Shown piece after piece: positions 7,319 through 14,394 of a DNA stretch of 39,165 bases (positions are counted from its first letter, which is position 1; the number at the start of each line of letters is the position of its first letter). Under the pieces are notes generated by a model that saw only the letters and a program-made list of their open reading frames with translations, was not told where the DNA came from and ran no database searches. Made by a program: the position numbers and the translations under genes. This DNA is from Phycisphaerae bacterium (lineage in GTDB: Bacteria > Planctomycetota > Phycisphaerae > Phycisphaerales > UBA1924). The DNA lies in contig JAUHYE010000022.1 of assembly GCA_030426395.1 (NCBI GenBank), positions 1 through 39,165 of the forward strand. Direction: 5' to 3'.

Positions 7319-8353
7319 ATGACGACCATGACGCCGCCGAAGACGACCGAACATTTGGAATTGGCCAGCCGGCTCCTGAGAGAAGAGGCCGCGGCGGTGG
7401 GGGCGATGGCGGAGCTTCCGGAAGGGTTTGCCGAGGCGGTCGAGATCATCGACGCATGTGCGCGGGCGGGTGGCACGGTGCTTGTCACCGGGCTGGGCAA
7501 GAGCGGGCACGTGGGGGCGAAGATCAGCGCGACGATGGCGTCGCTGGGCATCCCGAGTCACTTGGTGCATCCGACCGAGGCGGCGCACGGGGACCTGGGG
7601 CGGTTCCGGTCGAGCGATCTGGTGCTGGCGCTCAGCTTCAGCGGGAAGACGGCCGAGGTGGTGGCGCTGTGCGGGCTGCTGCGGCAGGACGGGCTGCCGA
7701 TCGTGACGATCACCGGCAAGAGGCCGGCGGATGGGGAGCAGGCCGATCCGTTGAGCCGGTTGGCGACGGTGCCGCTCTACTTAGGTTTGAAGCACGAGGC
7801 CCTCCATCCACGCTTCAGCGCGCCCACGGCGTCGACGACGGCGACGCTGGCGCTGGGCGATGCGCTGGCGATCTCGGCGGCGGCGCGGCGTGGTTTTACC
7901 GATGCGGACTTTGCGCGGCGGCACCCCGGCGGGGCGCTCGGTGGGGCGTTGCGTCCGGTGATGGATATTGCGCGGTGCACGATCCACGACCATCTGCCGG
8001 TCGCGCCCGAATCCGTCAGCGTGATCGAGGCGCAGCACGCGGTGCAGAACAAGAGCGGGCGGCGGCCGGGGGCGATCCTGCTCGTCGATGATGCTGGGAA
8101 GCTCACTGGCATCTTTACCGACGGCGACCTGCGTCGATTGGTGTTGCGCGACCGCGGCGAGCTGGATCGGCCCATTGGCGACGTGATGACGAGGAACCCC
8201 CGCACGATCTCGAGCGATGCGCTCGCGCGCGACGCGGTGGCGCTGGTGCTCGAGCACCGGCAGGACGAGGTGCCGATCGTGGACGGCGATGGCAAGCCCG
8301 TTGGGTTGCTGGACGTGCAGGATCTGGTGGCTTTGAAGCTGGTCGAGGGTTAA
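7319..8353 (+). CDS. kdsD: Arabinose 5-phosphate isomerase (KpsF/GutQ/KdsD family)
   Basis: Interconverts ribulose 5-phosphate and arabinose 5-phosphate, the first step toward KDO; cytoplasmic. The 344-residue length and domain order are standard: an SIS sugar-isomerase domain (about 45-185) followed by two CBS domains (about 215-340). GLGKSGHVGAK gives Lys61, HPTEAAHGDLG gives His90, and RHPGGALGG gives His202, matching active-site Lys59, His88 and His193 of E. coli KdsD. FTDGDLRR is the usual first-CBS motif. The segment that reads EACPLGLAPT in E. coli is altered here to EALHPRFSAPT. The start at 7319 is supported by the TACCCT box. Supplies the substrate of KdsA. It converges on the next gene with a 6-nt gap. 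Confidence 0.92.
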   Translation: MTTMTPPKTTEHLELASRLLREEAAAVGAMAELPEGFAEAVEIIDACARAGGTVLVTGLGKSGHVGAKISATMASLGIPSHLVHPTEAAHGDLGRFRSSDLVLALSFSGKTAEVVALCGLLRQDGLPIVTITGKRPADGEQADPLSRLATVPLYLGLKHEALHPRFSAPTASTTATLALGDALAISAAARRGFTDADFARRHPGGALGGALRPVMDIARCTIHDHLPVAPESVSVIEAQHAVQNKSGRRPGAILLVDDAGKLTGIFTDGDLRRLVLRDRGELDRPIGDVMTRNPRTISSDALARDAVALVLEHRQDEVPIVDGDGKPVGLLDVQDLVALKLVEG

Positions 8354-8359
8354 CGCGGG

Positions 8360-9811
8360 TTAGTGGGGGTTCGGGGGGTCGGCGTCCTCACGGCGGAGGA
8401 CGTCGAGGAAGTTGCCGCTCATGCTGTAGATCCACCAGCCGGCCTTCTCGCCGTCCATGACGAACCACTCGAAGACGTCGGGCCGGTCGGCCCGGCGGAA
8501 GCGCATGTTGCCGACGTGGACGAGGCGTTCTTCGAACTCGCCATTTTGGTAGACGACCAGTTCGTCGCCCTCGATGGTGGCGGTGAAGCGAGTGCCGTCG
8601 GTGTACGTGCCCTCGATGGCCCGTTTCTGCGCTTCGGTGACGGGCACGCGCTCGGACTCGACATCCGGCGGCACGACGCCGAGCAGCAGCTTGGCGATCT
8701 CGGCCTCGATGAGCACGGCGTGGGGCGCGCCGCCGCCCATGGTGTTGCTGAGGACGGCGATCTCGAGCCCGTCGTCGGGGTAGGTGAACAGCGAGGCCGA
8801 GCCACCGTCGAAGGTGCCACTGTGGCCGGCCTTGAAGTGGCCGTCCATCACGCCCAAACGCTGGGCGAAGCCGTAGGGGATGCTGGCGGTGGCGTGGTCG
8901 CCCCGGACGGTCGAGGGTGTGCGGAATCTGGCGAGCGATTCGTGCGAGAAGATGCGCCCGTCGTTGATGGCGCGGCTCCAGCGGATGAGGTCGATGGCGC
9001 TGCTGCAGATCGAGCCCTGCCCGGCGTAGGCGCTCATGTCGATGTGGGGTACGTGCCGGACGCCCTCGTCCGAGCGGCGCAACCGTTCGGACGCGATGTC
9101 GGCGGGCGGGTACGCGCACACGGTCATGGCGTGGGGGTCGAGCGGGGCCAGCACGTGCTGGCGGATGTACTCGTCATAAGGCATGCCGCCGGCGGCCTCG
9201 ACGACCAGGCCCAGGACGAGGTAGCCCGCGTTGCAATAGACCCAGGTTTCTTCGGGGGCGAACATGGTCCGGCCGTCGGTGATGGCGACGTCGTCGAGTA
9301 GTTCCAGGCCCTTCTTGGGCGTGGTGTAGTGCTCGGGCGGGGCGAGCTCGTCGATGTCGCCGCCGACGAAGCCGCTGGTGTGCCGCAGCCATTGCTCGAT
9401 GGTGGCGTCGGGGACGTTGCTTGGAAGCTCGGGCACGAGCGTGCGCACGCGGGTGTCGTATGCAAGATCGCCCCGCTCGACGAGCTGGACGATGGCGGCG
9501 GCGGTGAACTGCTTGCCCACCGAGGCGATGTCGTAGACGGTGCGCTCGGTGGCGGGTCGCGTGTGCGCCGCGTCGGCGTGGCCGAAGCCCCTGGCGTAGA
9601 CGATCTCGCCGTCCTGGGCGATGGCGATGGAGAGGCCGACGATGCCGCGCTCGGCGACGGCACGCTGGCCGATGGCGTCGATGGCGGCGTGCGGCACGCG
9701 GGTGGGGCCGATGCTCCCGGTGCTCGGATTGGCCGCGCAGCCCGAGATCGACAGCGCGGCGACGAGTCCGCCCACGAGTCCGCCACCGAGTCCCCCGAGG
9801 CGTGTCTTCAT
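8360..9811 (-). CDS. Serine hydrolase lipoprotein, class C beta-lactamase family
   Basis: A 483-residue penicillin-binding-protein-like hydrolase. The N-terminal lipoprotein signal has lipobox ISGC (Cys25), so it is probably membrane-tethered on the outside. The family triad is visible: SVGK (Ser97-Lys100), Tyr-Cys-Asn near residue 190 (the YxN motif), and HSG in KAGHSGTF (the KTG equivalent). The catalytic domain spans about 40-375. A C-terminal domain (about 380-475) of beta strands begins with KRAIEGTYTDGTRFTATIE, as in other family members with lipocalin-like tails. The substrate (peptidoglycan peptide, ester or amide) cannot be told. The ATG at 9811 lacks a Shine-Dalgarno sequence, but TAGCAT lies 5 nt upstream. 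Confidence 0.9.
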   Translation of the reverse strand: MKTRLGGLGGGLVGGLVAALSISGCAANPSTGSIGPTRVPHAAIDAIGQRAVAERGIVGLSIAIAQDGEIVYARGFGHADAAHTRPATERTVYDIASVGKQFTAAAIVQLVERGDLAYDTRVRTLVPELPSNVPDATIEQWLRHTSGFVGGDIDELAPPEHYTTPKKGLELLDDVAITDGRTMFAPEETWVYCNAGYLVLGLVVEAAGGMPYDEYIRQHVLAPLDPHAMTVCAYPPADIASERLRRSDEGVRHVPHIDMSAYAGQGSICSSAIDLIRWSRAINDGRIFSHESLARFRTPSTVRGDHATASIPYGFAQRLGVMDGHFKAGHSGTFDGGSASLFTYPDDGLEIAVLSNTMGGGAPHAVLIEAEIAKLLLGVVPPDVESERVPVTEAQKRAIEGTYTDGTRFTATIEGDELVVYQNGEFEERLVHVGNMRFRRADRPDVFEWFVMDGEKAGWWIYSMSGNFLDVLRREDADPPNPH

Positions 9812-9816
9812 GGGCG

Positions 9817-9822
9817 ATGCTA
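9817..9822 (-). promoter_or_regulatory. -10 box of the serine hydrolase gene, leaderless type
   Basis: TAGCAT on the minus strand is separated by 5 nt (CGCCC) from the ATG at 9811. Confidence 0.4.
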
Positions 9823-9841
9823 TGGCCCGCGTCGCGTGCGC

Positions 9842-10501
9842 TCAGGCGGCGTGCCGGGCTGCCGCCGGCACGTCGGCGCTGCCCAGCCTCACGGTGTGCT
9901 CGGCGGGCGGGCCCGACTTGGTGCTGGTCTGGGCGGTGACGCGGTAGGTGGCCCGGGGCGTACCGGGGGGGACGGACTTGTCGGTGAACGCGCGGCCGCG
10001 GGCCAGGGTCAGGAACTCGAAGGCGCCGTCGTGGCCGAGGCTGCGCTCGACGAGATACGTCACCCCCCGCAGGCTCCGGTCGTTCTTGCATACGAACTTA
10101 CATGTGATCCAGCCGCTCTCGTCCAGCTGGGCGGTGAAGGCGATGGGCTTGCCCGGGGCGGGCGTGGGCGATGGCTTCGAGCGCGTGCGCAGGCGCGCGG
10201 CCACGAGCACGTCGGCGGGTTGGGGCTGCCCGGCGGCGTGGGTGCGCACGCGCTCGGCGGCGTGGGCGGCCTGCTTGCGGAGCGTCCGGGCCCGCTGGCG
10301 GTACGTGGCCCCCGCGGCCCGGGCGGCCGACCTGGCCCCGGCGTAGGCGATGCGCAGCTGGGCGGCCTCGTCGGCCAGGGCTTCCAGCTCGTCGATGGTC
10401 GCCTCGTCGAGCCCGATGAACGCGGGGTCCTGCCGCCACACGGGCACGCGGACCTTGACCCACCAGATGACGCGGCCGAGACGTTCGGGGAGTGTTGCCA
10501 T
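9842..10501 (-). CDS. Helical plus fibronectin-III-like protein, unknown
   Basis: A 219-residue cytoplasmic-looking protein without a signal peptide. An N-terminal segment (WRQDPAFIGLDEATIDELEA) leads into an Ala/Arg-rich helical region (about 40-110). A C-terminal Fn3-like beta domain (about 125-215) follows, with TCKFVCKNDRSLRGVTYLVE and ATYRVTAQTSTKSGPPAEHT segments. The same architecture recurs at 25277-26056, so the two are likely distant paralogues. The start at 10501 is the only reasonable Met; it has neither a clear Shine-Dalgarno sequence nor a TANNNT box, so the exact start is less certain. Upstream, across a repeat array, lies a divergent dockerin gene. Function unknown. Confidence 0.75.
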   Translation of the reverse strand: MATLPERLGRVIWWVKVRVPVWRQDPAFIGLDEATIDELEALADEAAQLRIAYAGARSAARAAGATYRQRARTLRKQAAHAAERVRTHAAGQPQPADVLVAARLRTRSKPSPTPAPGKPIAFTAQLDESGWITCKFVCKNDRSLRGVTYLVERSLGHDGAFEFLTLARGRAFTDKSVPPGTPRATYRVTAQTSTKSGPPAEHTVRLGSADVPAAARHAA

Positions 10502-10635
10502 GCCCGTTGCATCGGCGGGCGGCGCGCGGCGATCCAGTCGGAGCGCTCGAATGCTCAAAAAGAGTTGATTTGTTCGGGTGACGATCGGAAAACTGGCCCT
10601 CCGAGGCCTCCCGCACGCCCCATCCACGGCGTTTG

Positions 10636-10782
10636 GTCGACCGTTTGTCGCATCCGGTCGACCAACCGCGGCCCCGCGTCGACGGCTGGCGGCCGGGGGT
10701 CGACGGGCCGGGGGGCGGGGTCGACGGGCGATGGCGGGGGGTCGACCGCGGGTGGGCGGGCGTCGACCACCGGGCCGTCGAC
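10636..10782. repeat. Array of eight GTCGAC palindromes at 21-bp period
   Basis: GTCGAC cores begin at 10636, 10657, 10678, 10699, 10720, 10741, 10762 and 10777: six successive spacings of exactly 21 bp, then one of 15. Several cores extend to GGTCGACC. The 14-15 nt between cores vary in sequence and are GC-rich. The array sits in the 412-nt gap (10502-10913) between divergent genes. That gap otherwise holds only the promoter of the plus-strand gene near 10842-10869. No protein with normal composition is encoded across it. Confidence 0.9.
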
Positions 10783-10841
10783 CATCGCGCGGCGGCGGGG
10801 TGAGCGGGGCCGGGCCGCACCAGATTTCACGAAATGGCCTG

Positions 10842-10869
10842 TTACCTTGGGCGCGTGGTGCGGTATAAC
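10842..10869 (+). promoter_or_regulatory. Probable promoter of the FG-GAP dockerin gene
   Basis: TTACCT (10842-10847), a 16-nt spacer, then TATAAC (10864-10869). Transcription would start near 10876, leaving a leader of about 38 nt that includes the Shine-Dalgarno stretch GAGGGAGA before the ATG at 10914. Confidence 0.5.
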
Positions 10870-10913
10870 TTGCAAATGGGCGTGCCGGCCGCGCGTCGAG
10901 AGGGAGAACACCA

Positions 10914-12719
10914 ATGAGCCATCGCCAGACACCGTCCCATACCACCGTTCTGCTCGCCGCCAGCGGGCTGGCCCTGGCCGCGAGCGCCGCCGCTGCCCAG
11001 GGGCCGCTGGAAGAGCCGTTCGATGGGCTGTATTGGACCTACAGCATCTACGCGCCGATCGGGTTCACCGTGCAGGCCGAGCGTGGGAGCTCCAAGGCGG
11101 GCCGCGCCGTGTCGTCGGCGGGTGACGTCAACGGCGACGGCGTGGATGACCTCCTCCTCGGGGCCTCGGGCAACCGGTTCGACGGCGACACCGGCGACGC
11201 GTACGTGGTCTTCGGCCGCGCGGGCGGCCCGCCCGACCCCTTCGATCTGGCCGACCTGGACGGGACCAACGGGTTCAGGCTCCGCGGGTTCCTGGCCGAG
11301 AGCCAGACGGGCTACGCCGTCTCGCGCGCGGGCGACCTTAACCACGACGGAGTCGACGACGTGATCATCGGGGCGCCCGTGGCCACCAACGACGGTGGGT
11401 ACGCCGCCGGCGAGTGCTACGTCGTCTACGGCCGCGATGCGGCCACGGGCGGCGCGTTCCCCGCGGAGATCCAGCTCTCGGACCTGGATGGGACGGACGG
11501 CTTTAGGATCGAGGGACTCGTGGGGGTCAAGTGCGTCGGCGCGGCGGTCGCTGGCGCGGGCGACCTGAACGGCGACGGCATCGACGACGTGATCATCGGC
11601 GCGGCCCGGGTCTATCCCGCGGGCGGGGTCAGCGCGGCCTTCGTGGTGTTCGGTCGCGATGCGTCGGCGGGGTCCGCGTTCCCCGCGGTCCTGGGGTTGT
11701 CGACGCTCGACGGCGCGACCGGGTTCCGCATGAGCCAGACCGGCCCGTTTGAGGAGTGTGGCCAGTCCGTCGCGGGCCTGGGCGACGTCAACGGCGATGG
11801 GCTCGACGACGTGGCCGTGGGCGCCCCAAGGGCGCTGGGCAACGCCGGCCAGGGCTACGTTGTCTTCGGACGCGACGCGGCGAGCGGCCCGGGCTTTGCC
11901 GCCGAGGTCTCGCTGGCCGCGCTCGACGGCTCGGACGGCTTCCGCCTGAACGGGACGGGGACCGAGCGGGCCGGCACGGCGATCGCGTCGGCCGGCGACC
12001 TCAACGGCGACGGCACGCCCGACATCGCCATCGGGGCGCCGGGGAATTTCCGCAACGGGACGAGCTACGTGGTCTTCGGCCGCGGCGATGGCGGGTTCGA
12101 CGCCGACGTGCCGCTCGGTTCGCTCGCCGCGGACGCGGGCTTCCGCCTCACCGTCGACGATCCGGGCGGGAAGGCCAGCAACGGGTCGGCGCTCGCCTCG
12201 GCGGGCGACCTCAACGGCGACGGGTTCGACGATCTGGCGGTGGGCGCCCCGGGTTGGGGCTACTGGAACAGCGGGTACCTCGAGTACAGAAACTATGGCG
12301 CCACGTTCGTCGTGTTCGGGCGCGACACCGCCGCGGGCGAGCCCTTCCCGGACAACCTCGTGCTCACCGATCTCGACGGCGGGGACGGCTTTGGGGTCTA
12401 TGGCTCGGAACAGAATACCCTGGCGGGCGTGTCGGTCGCGTCGGCGGGGGACCTCAACGGCGACGGGCGGGCGGACCTGGCGATCGGGTCGCAGCTCGTG
12501 GACGGATCCAGGCCGGGCGCCTTTGTGGTGTACGGGCGGGATGTCGTCGAGTGCGCCGCTGACCTGGACGGCGATGGCGAGCTGACAGTGTTCGACTTCC
12601 TGGAGTTCCAGAACCTGTTCGACGCGGGCGACCCGCGGGCCGACTTCGATGGCGACGGCGCGTTGACGCTCTTCGACTTCCTCGAATTCCAGAACGCGTT
12701 CGACGCGGGCTGCGAATAG
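10914..12719 (+). CDS. Secreted FG-GAP beta-propeller GC-type dockerin protein
   Basis: A 601-residue exported protein. The signal peptide covers about residues 1-28 (cut after AAAAQ). It is followed by seven FG-GAP/integrin-alpha-like repeats, each with a GDxNxDGxxDxxxGA calcium loop: SAGDVNGDGVDDLLLGA, RAGDLNHDGVDDVIIGA, GAGDLNGDGIDDVIIGA, GLGDVNGDGLDDVAVGA, SAGDLNGDGTPDIAIGA, SAGDLNGDGFDDLAVGA and SAGDLNGDGRADLAIGS. Between loops runs a YVVFGRDAA strand. Seven copies imply a closed seven-bladed propeller. The last 57 residues are a GC-type dockerin (DLDGDGELTVFDFLEFQN, then DFDGDGALTLFDFLEFQN), bracketed by Cys and ending Gly-Cys-Glu. Probably an extracellular, calcium-stabilised binding or adhesion protein. 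A Shine-Dalgarno sequence supports the start at 10914. Confidence 0.93.
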   Translation: MSHRQTPSHTTVLLAASGLALAASAAAAQGPLEEPFDGLYWTYSIYAPIGFTVQAERGSSKAGRAVSSAGDVNGDGVDDLLLGASGNRFDGDTGDAYVVFGRAGGPPDPFDLADLDGTNGFRLRGFLAESQTGYAVSRAGDLNHDGVDDVIIGAPVATNDGGYAAGECYVVYGRDAATGGAFPAEIQLSDLDGTDGFRIEGLVGVKCVGAAVAGAGDLNGDGIDDVIIGAARVYPAGGVSAAFVVFGRDASAGSAFPAVLGLSTLDGATGFRMSQTGPFEECGQSVAGLGDVNGDGLDDVAVGAPRALGNAGQGYVVFGRDAASGPGFAAEVSLAALDGSDGFRLNGTGTERAGTAIASAGDLNGDGTPDIAIGAPGNFRNGTSYVVFGRGDGGFDADVPLGSLAADAGFRLTVDDPGGKASNGSALASAGDLNGDGFDDLAVGAPGWGYWNSGYLEYRNYGATFVVFGRDTAAGEPFPDNLVLTDLDGGDGFGVYGSEQNTLAGVSVASAGDLNGDGRADLAIGSQLVDGSRPGAFVVYGRDVVECAADLDGDGELTVFDFLEFQNLFDAGDPRADFDGDGALTLFDFLEFQNAFDAGCE

Positions 12720-12736
12720 GCCCGCGCCCGGATCGG

Positions 12737-13780
12737 TCACGGTGTTGTCTTGATCGCGGTCCCGCACTCGGGGCAGACTTCCAGCCCCGTCGCGTCGTAC
12801 TGGCAGGCGGGGCAGGGGGTGCGGCCGAGATTCTTGAGGCGGCGGCGTTTGTAGAAGCGAAGCTCGCGGCGGATGGTCAGGGCGACGAGCGTGGGGACGA
12901 GGACGACCAGCCAGGGGGGGAACTGGACGTACTTGAAGTTGCGGGACCAGCCGGCGTCGAAGGTGAACATGTGGAGCAGGCCGGGCCTCAGGTCGACCCC
13001 GTTGGGAGGCGTGTAGTTCGCCCAGTATTTGTACGAATGGTCGTAGCCGACGAAGAACGATCCCTCTCCACCGCCGGCGTCGAATGGGCCGGAACTCCAG
13101 TACATCTCGAAGAGGAACGGCATGAGCGCCGCCGCGCCGGCCAGGCCCAGCCAGAGGACCAGCGCGAGGCGCGTGGGTCGCAGGCGGCGCAGGGGACTTT
13201 TGCGCACGGCGCGGGCGAGCGTGCCGCACTCGGGGCAGCGTTCGAGGCCGGTGACGTCGTAGTCGCAGTTGGGGCACGGGGTGCGGCCGGCGGCCAGGAG
13301 GGCGCGGCGCTCGGCGCTCTGCCAGTCGCGGACGCGCGCGAACCAACTGGCCAGCCAGCGGGGGAGGTGCCGGGCGAGCCACCTGGCGGGCCGGGCGAGC
13401 GCGATGACCAGCAGCGTGGGCATCAGCAGCACGGCCCACGGCGGGGCGCGTCGCACGAAGGGGCGGCTGTGCGGTGTGGGCCGCGGTTCGGCGTCGCGGC
13501 TGGGGCCCCAGTCGAAGCGGAGGCTGGCGGACATGCCGGGGTTCCACTCGACGAGCCAGAGGTCCTCGCCGCGCACTGGATTGACGCTGGATCGCTCGAC
13601 GCTCGCGCGGTACACGGCGCCGTGCTTACAGGCCCAGAAGGCGTGGCCGCCGGGCGTCCAGAGGCGGACCTCGACGAGGAAGGGCAGGAGCGACGCGGTG
13701 GCGGCGAGGGCGATCCATGCGACCCACGCGCAGAGCGCGAATCGGGGGAGGGCGGGGCGTTCGCGTGCCGGGCGCGTCAT
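12737..13780 (-). CDS. Multi-pass membrane protein with two zinc ribbons
   Basis: A 347-residue protein that looks like two fused copies of one module. Each copy has a hydrophobic helix, a roughly 60-100 residue extracytoplasmic segment, a second helix, a basic cytoplasmic stretch and a zinc ribbon. The ribbons are CPNCDYDVTGLERCPECG (mid-protein) and CPACQYDATGLEVCPECG (C-terminal). The preceding helices include WAVLLMPTLLVIAL and WLVVLVPTLVALTI, with strong similarity between the halves (PPW, LxPTL, GRTPCP). The upstream gene encodes a single copy of the same module, so this locus grew by tandem duplication and fusion. The ATG at 13780 overlaps the stop of that gene (ATGA). Function unknown; regulatory or scaffold roles are possible. 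Confidence 0.8.
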   Translation of the reverse strand: MTRPARERPALPRFALCAWVAWIALAATASLLPFLVEVRLWTPGGHAFWACKHGAVYRASVERSSVNPVRGEDLWLVEWNPGMSASLRFDWGPSRDAEPRPTPHSRPFVRRAPPWAVLLMPTLLVIALARPARWLARHLPRWLASWFARVRDWQSAERRALLAAGRTPCPNCDYDVTGLERCPECGTLARAVRKSPLRRLRPTRLALVLWLGLAGAAALMPFLFEMYWSSGPFDAGGGEGSFFVGYDHSYKYWANYTPPNGVDLRPGLLHMFTFDAGWSRNFKYVQFPPWLVVLVPTLVALTIRRELRFYKRRRLKNLGRTPCPACQYDATGLEVCPECGTAIKTTP

Positions 13781-14370
13781 GGCGATGGCTCGGTGGCCGG
13801 GTTGATGGTGGCGCCGCACTCGGGGCAGCGGGTGAGGCCCGTCACGTCGTACTCGCACGATGGGCAGGGGGTGCGGCCGGCGCGCACGGCCCGCTGCTCG
13901 CGGCGGCGGCGTTTGTGGTTGCGGATGAAGATGGGGGTGCCGATGAGGAGTGTGGGGGCGAGGGTGGTGATCCAAACTGGAAAGATGATCACACGCGGCG
14001 GACGCAGTGGCGCCTGGCCTTGTAACGTCCATTGGAGGTCGAATGCCACGATTGAATCCACACTCGGGTACCAGCCGTAGCGTGTTGAGTCCCAAGTCAG
14101 GGCAGGGTTGGGCCCGGTGTCGATGCGGCCAACGGCGCCGCCACCAACGAGCCACAACACTTTCGAGGTTCCCGATAGGTGGTTGTAGTAGAACAGGCAC
14201 GGCAGCACGCACGAGATTGCCACCAACCACCACCACGCGGCCAGCACCGGTCGCCGCCGGGCGAATCGCCAGGTGACGCGCGCGATGAGGCAGACGGTCT
14301 GGCCGGGTCCGATGGGCTTGATGGCGGCCTCCGGGGGGAATTGTTGGCCGGCCGACCGGCGAGAGCCCAC
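13777..14370 (-). CDS. Two-TM membrane protein with C-terminal zinc ribbon
   Basis: A single-module relative of the downstream gene, about 197 residues if started at the GTG at 14370. Helix one is about WWWLVAISCVLPCLFYY. An extracytoplasmic segment follows (SKVLWLVGGGAVGRIDTG and so on), then helix two (IIFPVWITTLAPTLLIGTPI) and a basic stretch NHKRRRREQRAVRAGR. The ribbon is CPSCEYDVTGLTRCPECG. There is no in-frame ATG ahead of helix one, so the start is uncertain. GTG at 14370 is chosen because a TAGACC sequence lies 8 nt before it; an internal GTG nearer the helix is possible. Translationally coupled to the next gene by a 4-nt overlap. Confidence 0.65.
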   Translation of the reverse strand: MGSRRSAGQQFPPEAAIKPIGPGQTVCLIARVTWRFARRRPVLAAWWWLVAISCVLPCLFYYNHLSGTSKVLWLVGGGAVGRIDTGPNPALTWDSTRYGWYPSVDSIVAFDLQWTLQGQAPLRPPRVIIFPVWITTLAPTLLIGTPIFIRNHKRRRREQRAVRAGRTPCPSCEYDVTGLTRCPECGATINPATEPSP

Positions 14371-14382
14371 CGCGGAGCGGTC

Positions 14383-14388
14383 TATCCT
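14383..14388 (+). promoter_or_regulatory. -10 box of the ABC1/UbiB gene, leaderless type
   Basis: TATCCT lies 6 nt upstream of the GTG at 14395, and there is no Shine-Dalgarno sequence. On the opposite strand the same bases contribute to the possible box of the zinc-ribbon gene. Confidence 0.5.
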
Positions 14389-14394
14389 CCCCGC

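Noticed and set aside
10555-10932. A minus-strand frame of 125 codons across the GTCGAC array (repeated VD with Pro/Arg)
   Set aside because: It is open only because of the 21-bp step and GC content. It has no Shine-Dalgarno sequence and overlaps the promoter and start of the plus-strand gene.
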